From NCBI RefSeq assembly GCF_003600355.1, contig NZ_CP032416.1, forward strand, positions 186,001 through 250,000: a stretch of 64,000 nt of DNA. The letters run 5' to 3'. The translations under genes and the position numbers were made by a program. The stretch comes from Clostridium fermenticellae. GTDB taxonomy: Bacteria; Bacillota; Clostridia; Clostridiales; Clostridiaceae. The notes under the pieces were generated by a model that worked only from the letters and a program-made list of their open reading frames with translations, made no database searches and was not told where the DNA came from. The stretch's first letter is position 1. Each line of letters starts with the position of its first letter. Positions 55,753-64,000 of this stretch are shown piece by piece.

Positions 55753-56862
55753 TTGCTTAAGAAAGTTTTAAGAGGTCTTTTTACAATTATAGGTGCAATA
55801 TTAGGATACCTTTCTGGTAATGGTATAATTCATACAAGCTATTTTGAAAGACTTGGATATTTTAGCAATAGTCCTATAAAAACATTATTATTTTTAATTT
55901 TGTGTACAGTTTTATTTGGAATTATTTTATTTCTGTTATCCCCCTGGATTAATCTTGCTATAACAAAGACTATGGATTATATAGAGAGAAGTCTACAAAA
56001 ATTGCCAGCAACAGAGATACTAGCTGGAACATTGGGTGCAATAATTGGACTTGTTATTTCAGCTTTATTTGTAAATGTACTATCAAAAATTCCAGTCATA
56101 GGTGCACTGTTAGCTGTGCTTGTAGCAATACTTATGGCAGTTCTTGGGGCCAATATTGCGATAAAAAGAAGAGACGAATTGATATCGATGCTTTCAAATA
56201 TAACATTGAAGAGAAACGTTACAGTTAAAGATAAGGAAAAGAAGAGCAAAGTTCAATATAAGGGTGATCCGAAGGTATTAGATACATCTGTAATAATAGA
56301 TGGCAGGATATTTGATATTTGCCAGACTGGATTTGTTGAAGGTACATTAGTAATACCTAATTTTGTACTAGCAGAGCTTAGACATATAGCCGATTCTTCC
56401 GATGGACTTAAACGTAATAGAGGAAGAAGAGGATTAGATGTACTTAATAAAATTCAAAAAGAACTTAATGTGGATGTAAAAATATATGAAAAAGATTTTC
56501 CAAATATAGCAGAGGTAGATAATAAATTGTTAAAATTAGCGCAAGTTTTAAATGGCAAGGTTATAACTAATGATTATAATTTAAATAAAGTAGCAGAATT
56601 TCAGGGTGTACCTGTTTTAAATATAAATGAATTAGCAAATGCTGTAAAACCAGTAGTTCTTCCTGGAGAAGAAATGAAAATACAGATAGTTAAAGATGGT
56701 AAAGAATCTGGACAGGGAGTTGCTTATTTAGATGATGGTACAATGATAGTAGTTGAAGGCGGAAAAAAGCATATAGGTAAGACAAAAGATGTAATAGTTA
56801 CTTCTGTATTACAGACAGCTGCTGGAAGAATGATATTTGCCAGACAAAAAGGTGAGGTGTAA
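55753..56862 (+). CDS. PIN and TRAM domain membrane protein (YacL family)
   Basis: 369 aa: four N-terminal membrane helices (about residues 5-145), a cytoplasmic PIN nuclease-like domain starting at [14 protein letters not shown] with further acidic residues ([22 protein letters not shown]), and a C-terminal TRAM domain ([27 protein letters not shown], in part). PIN domains cut RNA; TRAM binds RNA; the in vivo role of YacL proteins is not established. I choose the TTG at 55753 behind GAGGAGGTGAG; the frame extends 33 bases upstream without a ribosome site. It precedes ispD with one base between stop and start, as in Bacillus yacL-ispD. Confidence 0.88.
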   Translation: MLKKVLRGLFTIIGAILGYLSGNGIIHTSYFERLGYFSNSPIKTLLFLILCTVLFGIILFLLSPWINLAITKTMDYIERSLQKLPATEILAGTLGAIIGLVISALFVNVLSKIPVIGALLAVLVAILMAVLGANIAIKRRDELISMLSNITLKRNVTVKDKEKKSKVQYKGDPKVLDTSVIIDGRIFDICQTGFVEGTLVIPNFVLAELRHIADSSDGLKRNRGRRGLDVLNKIQKELNVDVKIYEKDFPNIAEVDNKLLKLAQVLNGKVITNDYNLNKVAEFQGVPVLNINELANAVKPVVLPGEEMKIQIVKDGKESGQGVAYLDDGTMIVVEGGKKHIGKTKDVIVTSVLQTAAGRMIFARQKGEV

Positions 56863-56863
56863 T

Positions 56864-57577
56864 ATGAAAAAGAATTATGCCATTGTTTTGGCAGCTGGGA
56901 AAGGTACGAGAATGGGAAGCCGTGTAAATAAGCAGTTCTTAAATTTAGATGATAGGCCTGTCTTGTATTATTCACTACATGAATTTTCCAAAAATAAACT
57001 TATTCATGGGATAATTTTAGTCTGCGGAGAAGATAAAATAGAATACTGCAGAGAAAATGTAATAAAAAGATTTAAAATAGGCAAAATAGTAGATATAGTT
57101 AAAGGTGGTACTGAAAGGCAAGATTCAGTATTAAATGGTTTAGATGCAGTACCAAGTCATGAATGTAATATAGTTTTAATTCATGATGCTGCAAGGCCAT
57201 TTGTGGAAGACAATATTATAAAAAATGGTATAAAGTATGCAGAAAGGTATGGAGCAAGTGCCTGTGGAATTAGGCCTAAAGATACAATAAAGATAGCAGA
57301 TAAGCTTGGTTTTTCATTAGGTACTCTTGATAGAAGTAAGCTTTTCTGTGTTCAGACGCCACAGTGTTTTAATTATGATATGATTCTTGACTGTCATAGA
57401 AAATTAAAAGAAGATGGAATAAAGGTTACAGATGATACAGCTGTAATTGAGCACTATGGGAACAAAGTTTACTTGTATGATGGAAGTTATAACAATATAA
57501 AGATAACTACACCGGAGGATATGATTATAGCAAATAGTGTAATTGAAAAATATCAATCTCTTACTTTGAATGTATGA
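56864..57577 (+). CDS. ispD: 2-C-methyl-D-erythritol 4-phosphate cytidylyltransferase
   Basis: Third step of the MEP isoprenoid pathway: CTP plus MEP to CDP-ME; 237 aa. Nucleotide-binding motif LAAGKGTRMG near the N-terminus, then GGTERQDSVLNGL, HDAARPF and TPQCF are all typical. The ATG at 56864 follows AAGGTGAGG at the end of the PIN-TRAM gene; an upstream in-frame codon would overlap that gene. TarI-type CDP-ribitol synthesis is unlikely given the MEP signatures and neighbours. ispF is not adjacent here. Confidence 0.93.
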   Translation: MKKNYAIVLAAGKGTRMGSRVNKQFLNLDDRPVLYYSLHEFSKNKLIHGIILVCGEDKIEYCRENVIKRFKIGKIVDIVKGGTERQDSVLNGLDAVPSHECNIVLIHDAARPFVEDNIIKNGIKYAERYGASACGIRPKDTIKIADKLGFSLGTLDRSKLFCVQTPQCFNYDMILDCHRKLKEDGIKVTDDTAVIEHYGNKVYLYDGSYNNIKITTPEDMIIANSVIEKYQSLTLNV

Positions 57578-57734
57578 TTTAAATATTATTTTAAGGTAAG
57601 AGATTAATTTGTTAAGTATATACTTATCTAAATTACTCTTAAATAAGTTATAATAATATGTTAAAATATTTAAGAGATTATTTAATTAATAATAAGCATG
57701 TATAAATATTATACGTGATAAGGGGGAAATACTG

Positions 57735-59132
57735 ATGAAAGTTTTTAATACAATGACTAGAAAAAAAGAAGAATTTATTCCCTTAAAAAAAGGGCAAGTG
57801 TCAATGTATGTATGCGGCCCGACTGTATATAATTTTTTCCATATAGGTAATGCGAGGACATTTGTAGTATTTGATACAGTAAGAAGATATTTTGAATATA
57901 GAGGGTATAAAGTTAAATTTGTTCAAAATTTTACTGATATAGACGACAAAATGATAAAGAGGGCAAATGAAGAAAATATAACAGTAAAACAATTAGGGGA
58001 TACATTTATAAAGGAATACTATAAAGATGCAGATGATCTTAATATAGAAAGAGCCACAGTAAATCCTAGAGCAACTGAGTATATAGACCAAATAATAGAG
58101 TTTGTATCTGATCTTATAGATGGAGGGTACGCTTATGATGTAGATGGTGATGTGTATTTCAGTACTAAGAAGTTTAAGGAATATGGTAAATTATCAGGAC
58201 AGAATTTGGATGAACTCCAATTAGGGGCTAGAATAGATGTTGACAGTAGAAAGAAAGATCCTATGGATTTTGCAATATGGAAAAAGCAAAAAGAAGGAGA
58301 ACCAGCATGGAAAAGCCCATGGGGTATGGGAAGACCCGGATGGCATATAGAATGTTCATGTATGGCTTATAATTTACTTGGAGAAACAATAGATATACAT
58401 GCAGGTGGGGCAGATCTTGCATTTCCTCATCATGAGAATGAAATAGCTCAAAGCGAGGCAAGAAGCGGAAAGAAATTTGCAAATTATTGGATGCACTCAG
58501 CATTTATAAATGTAAACAATCAGAAGATGTCAAAATCACTTAATAATTTCTTTACTGCTAGAGAAATATTAGAAAAATACGATGCTGATGTTTTAAGGCT
58601 ATTTATGCTTTCAGGGCATTACAGAACTCAAATTAATTTTAGTATGGAGCTTTTGGATTCCACAAAGTCAGCATTAGATAGGTTGTATAATGCTATAACA
58701 AATTTAGAAAGTTTGTTATCTAAAGCGGTTGTCAATGATTTATTAGAATGTGAAAAAGAATATGTTAAATCATTGGATGAATATAAGAAAAAGTATATAG
58801 AAAAAATGGATGATGATTTTAATACTGCAGATGCTATATCTGTAATATTTGATTTGGTTAAGGATATAAATACGAATGTTAATATAAATTCCTCAAAAGA
58901 ACTCATGCAATATTGTTTGAACTTAATAAGAGAGTTAGGATCTCCTTTAGGTATTCTTCAAAAAACTAAAAAGGGGAATATTGAGGATGAAATTAAAGAA
59001 TTAATAGATAAGAGAGAACAAGCTAGAAAAAATAAAGATTGGGCCCTTTCAGACAAGATAAGAGACGAATTAAAAGAGCAGGGGATAATATTAGAAGACA
59101 CACCAAATGGAGTTAGATGGAAGAAAATGTAG
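57735..59132 (+). CDS. cysS: Cysteinyl-tRNA synthetase
   Basis: Class I synthetase charging tRNA-Cys, 465 aa. [16 protein letters not shown] holds a zinc Cys and the HIGH-type motif (HIGN, residues 36-39); KMSKS is at 264-268; zinc ligands also in IECSCMA and HHENE. GGGGG precedes the ATG. The 157-base gap in front is AT-rich and shows no T-box. It begins the run cysS-mrnC-thyX-rlmB-yacP. Confidence 0.97.
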   Translation: MKVFNTMTRKKEEFIPLKKGQVSMYVCGPTVYNFFHIGNARTFVVFDTVRRYFEYRGYKVKFVQNFTDIDDKMIKRANEENITVKQLGDTFIKEYYKDADDLNIERATVNPRATEYIDQIIEFVSDLIDGGYAYDVDGDVYFSTKKFKEYGKLSGQNLDELQLGARIDVDSRKKDPMDFAIWKKQKEGEPAWKSPWGMGRPGWHIECSCMAYNLLGETIDIHAGGADLAFPHHENEIAQSEARSGKKFANYWMHSAFINVNNQKMSKSLNNFFTAREILEKYDADVLRLFMLSGHYRTQINFSMELLDSTKSALDRLYNAITNLESLLSKAVVNDLLECEKEYVKSLDEYKKKYIEKMDDDFNTADAISVIFDLVKDINTNVNINSSKELMQYCLNLIRELGSPLGILQKTKKGNIEDEIKELIDKREQARKNKDWALSDKIRDELKEQGIILEDTPNGVRWKKM

Positions 59133-59176
59133 TTATTTCTGTGCCATAGATTGATAGAATAGATTGGAGAAGTTAA

Positions 59177-59617
59177 ATGAATTTTTCTTTAATAAAAGGT
59201 AAATTAACAAAAAAGGATATTTTGAATTTAAGTCCTCTTGTCCTTGCATTTGTTGGAGATTCAATATATGAGGTTTTTGTAAGAACATATCTTGTTGAAG
59301 AGAACACAGAAATGTCAGTACACAAATTACATGTAAGGACAATAGAATTTGTTAAAGCACATGCTCAGAGTGAATTTATAAAGAAAATACAAAGTGAACT
59401 CACAGAAGAAGAGTTATATATATTTAAGCGGGGAAGAAATGCTAAGTCTGGTACAGTGCCTAAAAATGCAGATGTGAGGGAGTACAGACTGGCAACTGGA
59501 TTTGAAACTCTCGTAGGATTTTTATATCTAATGGAAGAAGAAGAGAGATTAAACTATCTGATGAATCGTGTAGTAGACTTAAAGATATCGGAGGGGAAAA
59601 ATGAAACTAAAAGTTAA
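59177..59617 (+). CDS. mrnC: Mini-ribonuclease III
   Basis: RNase III catalytic domain without the dsRNA-binding domain, 146 aa; matures 23S rRNA ends in Firmicutes, fitting the stalk structures around 23S seen in this window. The signature [17 protein letters not shown] carries the catalytic acidic residues, and [15 protein letters not shown] the second acidic cluster. GGAG precedes the ATG. Its last 17 bases overlap thyX. Confidence 0.93.
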   Translation: MNFSLIKGKLTKKDILNLSPLVLAFVGDSIYEVFVRTYLVEENTEMSVHKLHVRTIEFVKAHAQSEFIKKIQSELTEEELYIFKRGRNAKSGTVPKNADVREYRLATGFETLVGFLYLMEEEERLNYLMNRVVDLKISEGKNETKS

Positions 59618-60344
59618 ATTGATTGAACATACGCCTAATCCAGAGAAAGTTGTGGCTGAGGCGGCAAAATTATGTTATAGTCCTGTTGGAATAGATGAAA
59701 TTGAGCAGAATTTAACAGATGAAAAAGTAGAGAAATTTTTAAATAGGTTAATGTCATATGGTCATGAGTCTGTAGTTGAGCATGTTTCTTTTACATTTGC
59801 AGTTGAAGGTGTTTCACGAAGCTTGACTCATCAACTTGTAAGACATAGAATAGCATCCTATTCGCAGCAAAGCCAAAGGTACGTCAGGCTTAATAAATTT
59901 GATTACATAATACCACCTGAAATAGAAAATGATGAAAAAGCCAGGGAAACATTTATAAAGACTATGGAGCATATAACACAATCATATGTTGAGTTATCGA
60001 ACATATTAAAAAATAAATATATTGATCAAGGAATAAAAGCTAAAGATGCTGAGAAAAAAGCAATTGAAGATGCCAGATATGTATTTCCAAATGCATGTGA
60101 AACTAAAATTATAGTGACAATGAATGCGCGAAGTTTGTTTAACTTCTTTAAGCATAGATGCTGTAATAGAGCACAATGGGAAATAAGAGAACTAGCTTAT
60201 AATATGTTTCTTGAAGTAAGGAAGGTTGCACCAACATTATTTAAATATTGTGGACCATCTTGTGTGAATGGCTCATGTTCTGAAGGCAATATGACATGTG
60301 GTAAAATTGAGGAAGTTAGAGCTAAGTATAAAGAAGGTGAGTAA
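59601..60344 (+). CDS. thyX: Flavin-dependent thymidylate synthase
   Basis: Methylates dUMP to dTMP using methylene-tetrahydrofolate and FAD; 247 aa. The ThyX motif RHR-x7-S is present as [21 protein letters not shown] precedes the ATG. Overlap with mrnC suggests coupling. A Cys-rich C-terminal tail ([18 protein letters not shown]) resembles a small metal site and is common in clostridial ThyX. It completes dTMP supply with the dCMP deaminase at 2.4 kb. Confidence 0.96.
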   Translation: MKLKVKLIEHTPNPEKVVAEAAKLCYSPVGIDEIEQNLTDEKVEKFLNRLMSYGHESVVEHVSFTFAVEGVSRSLTHQLVRHRIASYSQQSQRYVRLNKFDYIIPPEIENDEKARETFIKTMEHITQSYVELSNILKNKYIDQGIKAKDAEKKAIEDARYVFPNACETKIIVTMNARSLFNFFKHRCCNRAQWEIRELAYNMFLEVRKVAPTLFKYCGPSCVNGSCSEGNMTCGKIEEVRAKYKEGE

Positions 60345-61139
60345 TTGCAGAAGAAAAAGGTATTTAGAAGTAGTAAATCTGAAGATATGAAAAATGATTC
60401 ATTTAGGGAGGATATGATTGAAGGAAGGAACGCTGTAATTGAAACACTGAAATCAAATAAAACCATAGAGCAATTGTTTGTTGCAAATGGAGAAATCTCA
60501 GGTTCTATAAATACTATATTAAAGTTGGCTAAAGAGAAGAAAGTAGTAGTTAAACGCGTTGATAGAAAAAAACTGGATAGATTATCTCAAACAGGTTCAC
60601 ATCAAGGGGTAATAGCACAGGTTACTCCATACGAATATTGTGATATATATGATATATTAGATTTTGCTTCTCAGAAATCAGAGAATGAATTTATAATAAT
60701 TTTAGATCAAATAGAAGATCCACATAATTTGGGTTCCATAATAAGAACTGCTGAAACATGTGGAGTACATGGAATTATAATACCTAAAAGGAGAAATGTA
60801 GGAGTGACTCCAATTGTTTATAAGACATCAGCAGGTGCTGTGGAACATATGAGAATAGCCAAAGTTTCAAATATAAATAGTACTATAGATGAGCTGAAGG
60901 AACATGGTATATGGATTTATGGGGCAGATATGAAAGGTGAAAATTATTGCTTTGAGTCTAAGCTAAATGGGCGGATAGCTTTGGTTATAGGTAGTGAAGG
61001 AAGAGGAATATCCAAGCTTACTAAAGAAAAATGTGATGTGCTTTTAAAAATACCTATGGTTGGAAAGATATCGTCTTTAAATGCCTCTGTCGCCGCTGGT
61101 ATACTTATGTATGAAACTTTAAAGCAGAGAATAAAATAG
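60345..61139 (+). CDS. rlmB: 23S rRNA (guanosine-2'-O-)-methyltransferase RlmB / TrmH family
   Basis: SpoU-type 2'-O-methyltransferase with a deep trefoil knot, 264 aa. The N-terminal substrate-binding domain (EGRNAVIETL) is followed by LDQIEDPHNLGSIIRTAETCG, IVYKTSAGAVEHM, ALVIGSEGRGIS and IPMVGKISSLNASVAAGI, the SpoU motifs. It starts with TTG directly after the thyX stop, with AAGGTGAG at the end of thyX as ribosome site. The target base is by family analogy. Confidence 0.92.
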   Translation: MQKKKVFRSSKSEDMKNDSFREDMIEGRNAVIETLKSNKTIEQLFVANGEISGSINTILKLAKEKKVVVKRVDRKKLDRLSQTGSHQGVIAQVTPYEYCDIYDILDFASQKSENEFIIILDQIEDPHNLGSIIRTAETCGVHGIIIPKRRNVGVTPIVYKTSAGAVEHMRIAKVSNINSTIDELKEHGIWIYGADMKGENYCFESKLNGRIALVIGSEGRGISKLTKEKCDVLLKIPMVGKISSLNASVAAGILMYETLKQRIK

Positions 61140-61155
61140 GGTTATGTGATGTAAA

Positions 61156-61668
61156 GTGAAAAATATTTTTGTAGATGGATATAACGTTATAAATAGTTGG
61201 TCTGAGTTAAATAAAATAAAAGAATATAGTTATGAATCCTCAAGGAACAAGCTTATAGAAATTTTGAGTAATTATGCGGTGTATAGGAATTATAGAGTTT
61301 TTATTATTTTTGATGCACATATGGTAATTGGAAGCATAGAGAAAAAGGAAAGAGTCAATAATAATGTAATGGTAGTTTTTACTAAAGAAGGAGAGACAGC
61401 GGATAGCTTCATTGAAAGGACTGTAAATGATATAGGACGTTCAGTTGAGGTATGCGTTGTGACATCTGACTCACTTGAACAGCAAGTTATTTTTGGACGT
61501 GGAGCAATTAGAATGTCATCGATAGAATTTTATAAAGAAGTACAATCAACTCGAGTTAATATACAAAAAAGAATTCATAAAGGGTATTCAAAGAAAAAAT
61601 TTGAATTAAAAGATTCAATTGATACGGATATACTGGAAAAACTTGAAAAAATTCGGAGAAGCGAGTGA
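61156..61668 (+). CDS. yacP: NYN domain protein YacP (Rae1-like ribonuclease)
   Basis: 170 aa PIN-like/NYN domain protein; Bacillus YacP (Rae1) cuts mRNA in the ribosomal A site. Acidic residues of the fold are in IFVDGYNVIN, FIIFDAH and ETADSFIERT, and CVVTSDSLEQQ. It starts with GTG and a weak ribosome site. The order rlmB-yacP-sigH is the same as in Bacillus. The activity here is by homology. Confidence 0.88.
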   Translation: MKNIFVDGYNVINSWSELNKIKEYSYESSRNKLIEILSNYAVYRNYRVFIIFDAHMVIGSIEKKERVNNNVMVVFTKEGETADSFIERTVNDIGRSVEVCVVTSDSLEQQVIFGRGAIRMSSIEFYKEVQSTRVNIQKRIHKGYSKKKFELKDSIDTDILEKLEKIRRSE

Positions 61669-61675
61669 AAATCTA

Positions 61676-61704
61676 TTGACTGTTAATTTATTTCTAAGTA
61701 TAAT
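61676..61704 (+). promoter_or_regulatory. Promoter of sigH
   Basis: TTGACT, 17 bases, TATAAT, in the gap after yacP. It gives sigH a vegetative promoter separate from the upstream run of genes. Confidence 0.8.
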
Positions 61705-61744
61705 CAGTATTGTATGATACATTCTTGACTTGGAGGGGATTACC

Positions 61745-62386
61745 TTGAGTAAAAAAGGTTGTGCTAGTAAAAAAGTTTCCTCCTTTGGAGATGAAGTAGA
61801 CGAGGAAGTTGTTATAAAGGCTAAAAATGGAGATGTTAAATCTCAAGAATATCTGATTAATAAATATGAAAATTTCGTAAAAGCGAAGGCAAAATCCTAT
61901 TTTTTGATTGGAGCAGATAAAGAGGACATATATCAGGAAGGAATGATAGGATTATATAAAGCAATAAGGGATTTTAGAACCGATAAATTGTCTTCTTTTA
62001 AAGCTTTTGCTGAATTATGTGTAACAAGACAGATTATTACTGCCATTAAGACGGCTACACGTCAGAAACATATTCCTTTAAATACTTATATATCTTTAAA
62101 TAAACCTATATATGATGAAGAATCGGATAGGACTCTTTTAGATGTATTATCTGAAGCGAAAGTTGCTGATCCAGAGGAATTGATCATAAGTAAAGAAGAA
62201 ATAAGCCACATACATACTGAAATCGGAGAGGTATTATCTAATTTAGAAATGGAAGTTTTAATGTCTTATCTTGATGGAAAGTCATACCAGGAAATTGCGT
62301 GTGACCTGGATAGGCACGCTAAATCTATAGACAATGCTCTCCAAAGAGTTAAAAGAAAACTAGAAAAATGTCTAAGTGATAAATAA
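61745..62386 (+). CDS. sigH: RNA polymerase sigma factor SigH
   Basis: Sigma-70 family factor that starts early sporulation and stationary-phase transcription; 213 aa. Region 2 is visible as INKYENFVKAKAKSYFLIGADKEDIYQEGMIGLYKAI (about residues 38-74), and region 4 as LSNLEMEVLMSYLDGKSYQEIACDLDRHAKSIDNALQRVKRKL (about 164-206; both as landmarks). I choose TTG at 61745 behind GGAGGGGAT; a TTG at 61730 contains that site. It matches the Bacillus spo0H position after yacP. Confidence 0.94.
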   Translation: MSKKGCASKKVSSFGDEVDEEVVIKAKNGDVKSQEYLINKYENFVKAKAKSYFLIGADKEDIYQEGMIGLYKAIRDFRTDKLSSFKAFAELCVTRQIITAIKTATRQKHIPLNTYISLNKPIYDEESDRTLLDVLSEAKVADPEELIISKEEISHIHTEIGEVLSNLEMEVLMSYLDGKSYQEIACDLDRHAKSIDNALQRVKRKLEKCLSDK

Positions 62387-62393
62387 TTGTATA

Positions 62394-62422
62394 TTGACAA
62401 AGGATTATACTTGTATTAAAAT
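62394..62422 (+). promoter_or_regulatory. Promoter of tRNA-Gly, tRNA-Thr and tuf
   Basis: TTGACA, 17 bases, TAAAAT, 35 bases before tRNA-Gly. No terminator is seen between the tRNAs and tuf, so all three may share it. Confidence 0.7.
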
Positions 62423-62456
62423 TGATAATCGGTATATAACTTTTAAACTATTATAA

Positions 62457-62531
62457 GCAGGAGTAGTTCAGTGGTAGAACACCAGCTTCCCAAGTTGGCT
62501 GTCGCGGGTTCGAGTCCCGTTTCCTGCTCCA
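62457..62531 (+). tRNA. tRNA-Gly (CCC)
   Basis: 75 bases, acceptor GCAGGAG/TTCCTGC, anticodon loop TTCCCAA giving CCC, encoded CCA. Confidence 0.93.
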
Positions 62532-62536
62532 AAATT

Positions 62537-62612
62537 GCCCATGTAGCTCAGTTGGTAGAGCGTCACCTTGGTAAGGTGGAGGTCACCGGTTCAATCCCGG
62601 TCATGGGCTCCA
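62537..62612 (+). tRNA. tRNA-Thr (GGT)
   Basis: 76 bases, acceptor GCCCATG/CATGGGC, anticodon loop TTGGTAA giving GGT, encoded CCA. Confidence 0.95.
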
Positions 62613-62684
62613 GTAAAATAAATTTGCAAAACACTAGGGTGAGTTTACTTAAACCAAAAGTTAATAATTTAGGGAGGAATAAAA

Positions 62685-63878
62685 ATGTCAAAACAAAAAT
62701 TTGAAAGAAATAAGCCACATGTAAACATAGGAACAATAGGACACGTAGACCACGGAAAGACAACATTAACAGCAGCAATAACAACAGTTTTATCAAAAGA
62801 GGGAAAAGCAGCAGCAACAAAATATGATGAAATAGATAAAGCACCGGAAGAAAAAGAGAGAGGAATAACAATCAATACAGCACATGTAGAGTATGAGACA
62901 GATAAAAGACATTATGCACATGTAGACTGCCCGGGACATGCTGACTATGTAAAGAACATGATAACAGGAGCAGCACAGATGGATGGAGCAATCCTTGTAG
63001 TAAGTGCAGCAGATGGACCGATGCCGCAGACAAGAGAGCATATATTGCTGGCATCAAGAGTTGGAGTTGACTATATAGTAGTATTTTTAAATAAAGCAGA
63101 TCAGGTAGATGACCCGGAATTAATAGAATTAGTAGAGATGGAAGTAAGGGAATTATTGAACGAGTATAACTTTCCTGGAGATGACGTTCCAATAATAGTA
63201 GGAAGTGCGTTAAAGGTATTGGAGAATCCAGATGACCCGGAAGCAACGAAATGTATACATGAGTTAATGGATGCAATAGACAGCTATATACCGACACCAC
63301 AGAGGGCAACAGATAAACCATTCTTAATGCCGGTAGAGGATGTAATGACAATAACAGGAAGAGGAACAGTAGCAACAGGAAGAGTAGAGAGCGGAATATT
63401 AAAAGTAGGAGACGAAGTAGAATTAGTAGGACTTAAAGAAGAAAAGACTAAGACGGTAGTAACAGGAGTAGAGATGTTCAGGAAGACATTAGACCAGGCA
63501 ATGGCAGGGGATAATATAGGAGCATTGTTAAGAGGAATACAGAGAGATGATATAGAGAGAGGCCAGGTACTGGCAAAACCCGGTACAGTACATCCGCACA
63601 AGAAATTTGTAGGTCAGGTATATGTACTAAAGAAAGAAGAAGGCGGAAGACATACACCATTTTTTAATGGATACAGACCACAATTTTATTTCAGAACAAC
63701 AGATGTAACAGGATCAATAAAATTACCGGAAGGAACAGAGATGGTAATGCCGGGAGATCACATCAATATGGATGTTGAATTAATAACACCGGTAGCAATG
63801 GATGAAGGATTAAGATTTGCAATAAGAGAAGGCGGAAGAACAGTAGGTTCAGGCGTCGTTACTACAATTGTTGAGTAA
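62685..63878 (+). CDS. tuf: Elongation factor Tu
   Basis: Delivers aminoacyl-tRNA to the ribosome; 397 aa. G1 GHVDHGKT, G2 RGITI, G3 DCPGH with the catalytic His, G4 NKAD (NKADQV; NKxD intact), G5 SALK. Domains II and III are complete. AGGGAGG lies upstream of the ATG. Codon use is much more restricted than in neighbours (mainly A-ending codons such as ACA, GCA and GGA), as expected for a highly expressed gene. Clostridia often carry a second tuf in the str operon, outside this window. Confidence 0.98.
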   Translation: MSKQKFERNKPHVNIGTIGHVDHGKTTLTAAITTVLSKEGKAAATKYDEIDKAPEEKERGITINTAHVEYETDKRHYAHVDCPGHADYVKNMITGAAQMDGAILVVSAADGPMPQTREHILLASRVGVDYIVVFLNKADQVDDPELIELVEMEVRELLNEYNFPGDDVPIIVGSALKVLENPDDPEATKCIHELMDAIDSYIPTPQRATDKPFLMPVEDVMTITGRGTVATGRVESGILKVGDEVELVGLKEEKTKTVVTGVEMFRKTLDQAMAGDNIGALLRGIQRDDIERGQVLAKPGTVHPHKKFVGQVYVLKKEEGGRHTPFFNGYRPQFYFRTTDVTGSIKLPEGTEMVMPGDHINMDVELITPVAMDEGLRFAIREGGRTVGSGVVTTIVE

Positions 63879-63888
63879 TTGAATTTAT

Positions 63889-63918
63889 AGGACTGGGTTT
63901 CTAGACCTAGTCCTTTTA
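63889..63918 (+). terminator. Terminator after tuf
   Basis: AGGACT/AGTCCT stem with inner GG/CC pairing and a short T-run. Confidence 0.8.
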
Positions 63919-63953
63919 AAAATCATTTACTGTGTATATTTAGGACAATTTTA

Positions 63954-63982
63954 TTGACATATAAGCTGACTTATGATAAATT
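63954..63982 (+). promoter_or_regulatory. Promoter entering the next operon
   Basis: TTGACA, 17 bases, TAAATT, close to the window end. In related genomes the next genes are usually rpmG-secE-nusG; they are not visible here. Confidence 0.55.
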
Positions 63983-64000
63983 ATCTAAGTGATGCACAAT

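Noticed and set aside
62872..63375. 167-codon Leu-rich frame antisense to tuf
   Set aside because: Product of the strongly biased A-ending codons of tuf read in reverse; no start signal.

Overview
The window is AT-rich chromosomal DNA of an endospore-forming Clostridium of the sensu stricto group (cluster I). The clues are thiolase next to the F-ATPase operon, spoIID/spoIIQ/spoIIID/yyaC sporulation genes, the ctsR-mcsA-mcsB-clpC-radA-disA block, the cysS-mrnC-thyX-rlmB-yacP-sigH block, clostridial rRNA operons, many TTG/GTG starts behind strong GGAGG sites, and low-GC codon use. The species cannot be fixed from sequence reading alone; a solventogenic or acetogenic relative is plausible. Nearly all genes lie on the + strand. 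I saw no prophage, transposase or CRISPR array.

Layout. 1-5.2 kb: a truncated threonylcarbamoyl-AMP synthase, a protein-arginine-phosphatase-like gene, rpiB, upp, a dCMP deaminase family gene, and two cell-envelope sugar genes (tagO-like, wecB). 5.2-6.6 kb: thiolase with a near-consensus promoter. 7.0-13.8 kb: complete ATP synthase operon atpIBEFHAGDC, with a hairpin and possible extra promoter before atpC. 14-21 kb: ywmB-murA-spoIID-spoIIQ-spoIIID-mbl, convergent yyaC, and an unknown exported or membrane-anchored protein. 21.1-22.9 kb: four tRNAs, then a SAM-I riboswitch and metK. 23-27.6 kb: recD2, a decayed ComFA-like protein, comFC, a structured RNA that I take for the raiA motif, tRNA-Asn and a glycyl T-box. 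27.6-30.9 kb: glyS, a candidate minus-strand small RNA, and murD.

31.2-43.6 kb holds two tandem rrn operons. They are separated by an inverted fructose-6-phosphate-aldolase-like gene and a small independent transcription unit (perfect-consensus promoter, strongly divergent 5S rRNA, CAT tRNA, tRNA-Ala, terminator). Operon 2 carries tRNA-Ala and tRNA-Ile in its spacer; operon 1 carries none. 43.8-47.3 kb: an EF-G paralogue, a small unknown protein, and a ROK glucokinase, followed by a 215-bp imperfect palindrome (MITE-like). 47.6-54.8 kb: the CtsR stress operon through disA. 54.9-64 kb: a minus-strand Cys-containing MazG-like protein, a PIN-TRAM membrane protein, ispD, cysS, mrnC, thyX, rlmB, yacP, sigH, tRNA-Gly and tRNA-Thr, tuf, and a promoter entering the next operon.

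How the parts work together: most of the window is core housekeeping (energy, translation, envelope, nucleotide salvage) plus the mother-cell/forespore sporulation set. The putative arginine phosphatase at 681 and the McsA/McsB arginine kinase with ClpC at 48-52 kb would be opposing arms of the phospho-arginine protein-degradation system. The least explained elements are noncoding: the raiA-like RNA, the minus-strand small RNA candidate with CCCC motifs, the divergent 5S unit and the palindromic repeat.
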